A stretch of DNA of 5,379 bases from Roseiflexaceae bacterium (GTDB lineage: Bacteria > Chloroflexota > Chloroflexia > Chloroflexales > Roseiflexaceae), in contig CANHPK010000145.1 of the NCBI GenBank assembly GCA_947462525.1, positions 1 through 5,379 on the forward strand, in the 5' to 3' direction. Below the pieces are notes generated by a model. It had not been told where the DNA came from, ran no database searches, and saw only the letters and a list, made by a program, of their open reading frames with translations. Below are positions 4,726 to 5,379 of this stretch, in pieces; the first letter of the stretch is position 1, and every line of letters begins with the position of its first letter. Both the position numbers and the translations under genes were made by a program.

Positions 4726-5379
4726 TTGAATCGGTTTGCACTCCTCGTACTGGTGTGGGTAGTCGTTATCGGCTCGGTGATCATGTCTGCCCCCACACCA
4801 GCCGCCGCCGCCCAGCGTTGCTTCACCGAAACGAATCAATGCATGGACGGCCGAATCGCCGAATTCTGGGAACAGAACGGTGGTCTTGCGGTCTTTGGCT
4901 TCCCCATCGGACCACTCGAACAAACGACGGTCGACGGCAAGACATTCACGGTCCAGCGCTTTGAGCGCAATCGACTCGAGTTGCACCCCGAGAACAAACG
5001 CCCGTACGATGTGCTCCTCGGCCGCCTCGGTGCAGATCGGCTCGGCCAACAGGGCCGAGACTGGTTCGGCTTTGCCAAGAGCGGCGACACCGGCGGCTGT
5101 CAGGTGTTTGCCGAGACCGGCCATGCGGTCTGTGGCTCCATCCTCAAGGCATGGCGTGCCAACGGCCTGCAGATCGATGACAAAAAAGCCGTCAGCGAGG
5201 CCGAGAGTTTGGCACTGTTTGGTATGCCGTTATCGGGTCTGATGACCGAGACGTTGTCGGACGGCAAGCAGTACCAGGTCCAGTGGTTCGAGCGTGCACG
5301 ATTTGAGCTTCACCCCGAGAATGACGCGCCATATGATGTGTTGTTGGGGTTGTTGGGGAGTGAGGTCGGTGTTCCGCCG
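4726..5379 (+). CDS. Secreted protein 3 (partial): signal peptide plus two-repeat module, C-terminus beyond the window
   Basis: An open frame of 218 codons runs from a TTG at 4726 off the right edge. No ATG or GTG gives a complete signal peptide. The frame is closed by TGA at 4711-4713, and the first ATG (4783) would leave only MSAPTPAAAA before the module. Starting at TTG gives a textbook export signal: NRF, then hydrophobic ALLVLVWVVVIGSVIM, then APTPAAAA before QRC. The Shine-Dalgarno match is weak (AAGAGA about 6 nt upstream), so the start is the least certain part. Residues 30-214 are the module, with Cys32/Cys39 and Cys125/Cys136, and differ from secreted protein 1 at about 7 positions. 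The last visible residues (GSEVGVPP) look like the beginning of a linker. By analogy with its neighbours, a distinct C-terminal domain should follow. Confidence 0.85.
   Translation, partial: MNRFALLVLVWVVVIGSVIMSAPTPAAAAQRCFTETNQCMDGRIAEFWEQNGGLAVFGFPIGPLEQTTVDGKTFTVQRFERNRLELHPENKRPYDVLLGRLGADRLGQQGRDWFGFAKSGDTGGCQVFAETGHAVCGSILKAWRANGLQIDDKKAVSEAESLALFGMPLSGLMTETLSDGKQYQVQWFERARFELHPENDAPYDVLLGLLGSEVGVPP
4813..5367 (+). repeat. Paralogous module, copy 3
   Basis: This copy is very close to copy 1 in protein and in long exact DNA tracts, such as GCCGAGACCGGCCATGCGGT, although copy 2 lies between them. This points to recent duplication or gene conversion between copies 1 and 3. Confidence 0.85.

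Noticed and set aside
4710..4964. ATG-initiated frame overlapping the start of secreted gene 3
   Set aside because: It is out of frame with the conserved module, gives an Arg-rich product without recognisable features and only reflects the +1 reading of gene 3.
1..5379. CRISPR array, insertion sequence or phage module
   Set aside because: There is no short regularly spaced repeat, no transposase or integrase, and no terminal inverted repeats. The only large repeats are the three coding modules.

Overview
The window looks like chromosomal DNA of a Chloroflexota bacterium, closest in style to Herpetosiphon or other Chloroflexales. The main clue is a set of secreted proteins built from a repeated segment with the signatures ETxxxC...G.I..FW..NGGL..FGxP and FERxRxELHPENxxPYDVLLGxLG. 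I associate this repeat with that phylum from memory; no search was run. GC content is moderate and codon usage is ordinary for a bacterium.

Left part (1-1819, minus strand): two membrane-protein genes in an operon, read towards the left edge. The upstream gene (1169-1819, 216 aa) has one N-terminal membrane segment, an extracytoplasmic stretch and two C-terminal membrane segments. Its TGA overlaps the ATG of the next gene as ATGA. That next gene (1-1172, cut off by the window edge) has the same membrane layout followed by tetratricopeptide-like repeats. The two look like diverged paralogues and may form a complex. Neither has a recognised function.

Centre (1820-2240): a 421-base divergent control region. 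It holds a perfect TATAAT for the leftward operon and a TTGTCT-17 bp-TATACT candidate for the rightward genes. The rightward transcript would have a leader of about 300 nt, containing a 41-codon small ORF with a good Shine-Dalgarno site and two stem-loops before the first rightward gene.

Right part (2241-5379, plus strand): three tandem paralogues for exported proteins. Each has its own signal peptide, then an almost interchangeable module of about 185 residues (two repeats, each with a cysteine pair), then a different C-terminal domain. In the first it is an unrecognised domain of about 175 residues. In the second it is a DUF4352-type beta-sandwich after a Pro/Thr linker. In the third it lies outside the window. 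The third gene probably starts at a TTG codon and runs off the right edge. Perfect inverted repeats lie in both gaps between the paralogues; the first is a good intrinsic terminator, the second has no T-tract.

Taken together, this is an envelope-associated locus: a membrane pair facing an array of secreted proteins that share one module and differ in their tails. The array shows signs of duplication, gene conversion and domain swapping. Any functional link between the two halves is inference from the shared control region alone.
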